A stretch of DNA of 55,697 bases from CAXTSE01 sp035554115 (lineage in GTDB: Bacteria; Actinomycetota; Actinomycetes; Actinomycetales; Microbacteriaceae): positions 1 to 55,697 of the forward strand of contig DATMIW010000001.1 in the NCBI GenBank assembly GCA_035554115.1, in the 5' to 3' direction. The notes beneath the pieces were generated by a model that was not told the origin of the DNA, ran no database searches, and worked only from the letters and a program-made list of their open reading frames with translations. Positions within the stretch are counted from its first letter, which is position 1; each line of letters begins with the position of its first letter. Below, one piece after another: positions 55,080-55,697 of this stretch. A program made the translations under genes and the position numbers.

Positions 55080-55697
55080 CTACTCAGCCCGGGTGACGAG
55101 GCCCGACTCGTAGGCGGCGACGACCGCCTGGGCGCGGTCGCGCAATCCCAGTTTGCGGAGGATCCGGCTCACATGGCTCTTCACGGTCTGCTCGGCGAGC
55201 ACCAGGTCCCGTGCGATCTCCTGATTCGACAGACCCTTCGCGATCAGCACCAGCACCTCGCGTTCACGGGGAGTCAGCGATTCGAGAGCGACAGGCTCGG
55301 GAGGTGCGGATGTCGCGCTGATGAAATGCTCGATCATCCGTTTGGTCATCGTCGGATCCAGCAGGGCGTCGCCCCGCGCGATAACCCGCACGGCAGACGC
55401 AAGCTCCTCGGGCAGTGCGTCCTTGAGCAGGAAGCCGCTCGCTCCCGCGCGGACGGCTTCGAACACGTACTCGTCGATGTCGAAGGTTGTCAGCATCAGC
55501 ACATGTGGACGAGCATCCGTGTCCGCCGCATCCAGAAGCTGACGCGTCGCCTGGATGCCGTCAAGCCGCGGCATCCGAACGTCCATCAAGATGACATCCG
55601 GCTGCAGCTCGCCAGCGCGGGCGACCGCCTGCTCCCCGTCGGCCGCCTCGCCGACAACCTCGATGTCGTCGTTCGCGTTCAGCAGCGCGGCAAAGCC
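55080..55697 (-). CDS. NarL/LuxR-type response regulator, 5' truncated by window
   Basis: At least 205 residues of a response regulator entering from beyond the window end. The receiver domain shows the phospho-acceptor region DVILMDVRMPR, the T of MLTTFD and the K in FLLKDALPEE. The C-terminal LuxR HTH reads LTPREREVLVLIAKGLSNQEIARDLVLAEQTVKSHVSRILRKLGL. It should pair with a histidine kinase probably encoded just outside. The frame is open to position 55697; ATG 55589 is internal to the receiver. Convergent with the HxlR regulator. Confidence 0.93.
   Translation of the reverse strand, partial: GFAALLNANDDIEVVGEAADGEQAVARAGELQPDVILMDVRMPRLDGIQATRQLLDAADTDARPHVLMLTTFDIDEYVFEAVRAGASGFLLKDALPEELASAVRVIARGDALLDPTMTKRMIEHFISATSAPPEPVALESLTPREREVLVLIAKGLSNQEIARDLVLAEQTVKSHVSRILRKLGLRDRAQAVVAAYESGLVTRAE

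Noticed and set aside
1..55697. CRISPR array, insertion sequence or rRNA
   Set aside because: No regularly spaced repeats, transposase-like frame with terminal inverted repeats, or rRNA sequence was seen.

Overview
The window is high-GC DNA from a Gram-positive actinobacterium, probably Microbacteriaceae. This rests on the codon usage, frequent GTG starts, the recurrent GGATGC/GCATCC words typical of Microbacterium-like genomes, a lipoprotein-anchored ABC binding protein, and actinobacterial families such as DUF2510, DUF2277, a SARP-like regulator and an HxlR-SCP2 fusion. The species assignment is inference; there is no rRNA. It looks chromosomal.

Layout. (1) 1-979: 3' part of an M20 amidohydrolase. 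(2) 1090-1178: tRNA-Ser(CGA) with its own terminator. (3) 1.2-10.4 kb: an accessory island abutting the tRNA. It holds a small unknown gene, a two-gene unit encoding a DUF4297-like nuclease fused to a STAND-type NTPase plus an unknown partner, and a three-gene operon: HIT-family protein, multi-pass membrane protein, and a PEP-synthase-like ATP-grasp protein fused to a MazG-like NTP pyrophosphohydrolase. The two units look like defence or nucleotide-signalling modules, and the second is the best candidate for an undescribed system. (4) 10.5-19.2 kb: cupin, thiolase, acyl-CoA carboxylase alpha and beta, CitE-like lyase, two MaoC hydratases, a GlcG-like protein and an old-yellow-enzyme reductase. 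This resembles the mycobacterial leucine/methylcrotonyl-CoA locus, minus the acyl-CoA dehydrogenase. (5) 19.2-33.5 kb: MarR regulator, aldehyde dehydrogenase, two ACMSD-type amidohydrolases, FAA hydrolase, extradiol dioxygenase, P450 with its own reductase, cyclase-type hydrolase, acyl-CoA synthetase and a large STAND/BTAD regulator; very likely an aromatic ring-cleavage pathway. (6) 33.5-40.9 kb: flavin monooxygenase, TetR, a ribose-type ABC importer, and a LigM/DesA-like folate-dependent O-demethylase. (7) 41.1-46.5 kb: amine permease, copper amine oxidase, TetR, flavin monooxygenase. (8) 46.6-52.8 kb: small membrane protein, YtcJ-type amidohydrolase, SnoaL-like protein, COG0523 metallochaperone, the mesD-mesX methionine synthase pair, and DUF2277. 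(9) 52.9-55.7 kb: MFS exporter with divergent HxlR regulator, and a NarL-type response regulator cut by the window end.

How it may work together. The catabolic genes are tied together by two recurring palindromes read directly from the sequence. An 18-bp TetR-style box (half-site pattern AAC-N-A[AG]C, 4-bp spacer) precedes the thiolase/carboxylase divergon, the carboxyltransferase, the ABC importer and the amine permease. A 14-bp box related to ATCAGGATCCTGAT lies about 50-70 bp upstream of the aldehyde dehydrogenase, the extradiol dioxygenase operon, the P450 operon and the O-demethylase. The inferred picture is a regulon for a methoxylated or amine-bearing aromatic compound: import, O-demethylation by P450 and/or folate-dependent enzyme, extradiol cleavage, aldehyde oxidation, decarboxylation and hydrolysis, CoA activation, then carboxylation, hydration and lyase steps to central metabolites. 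The actual substrate cannot be read from sequence alone.
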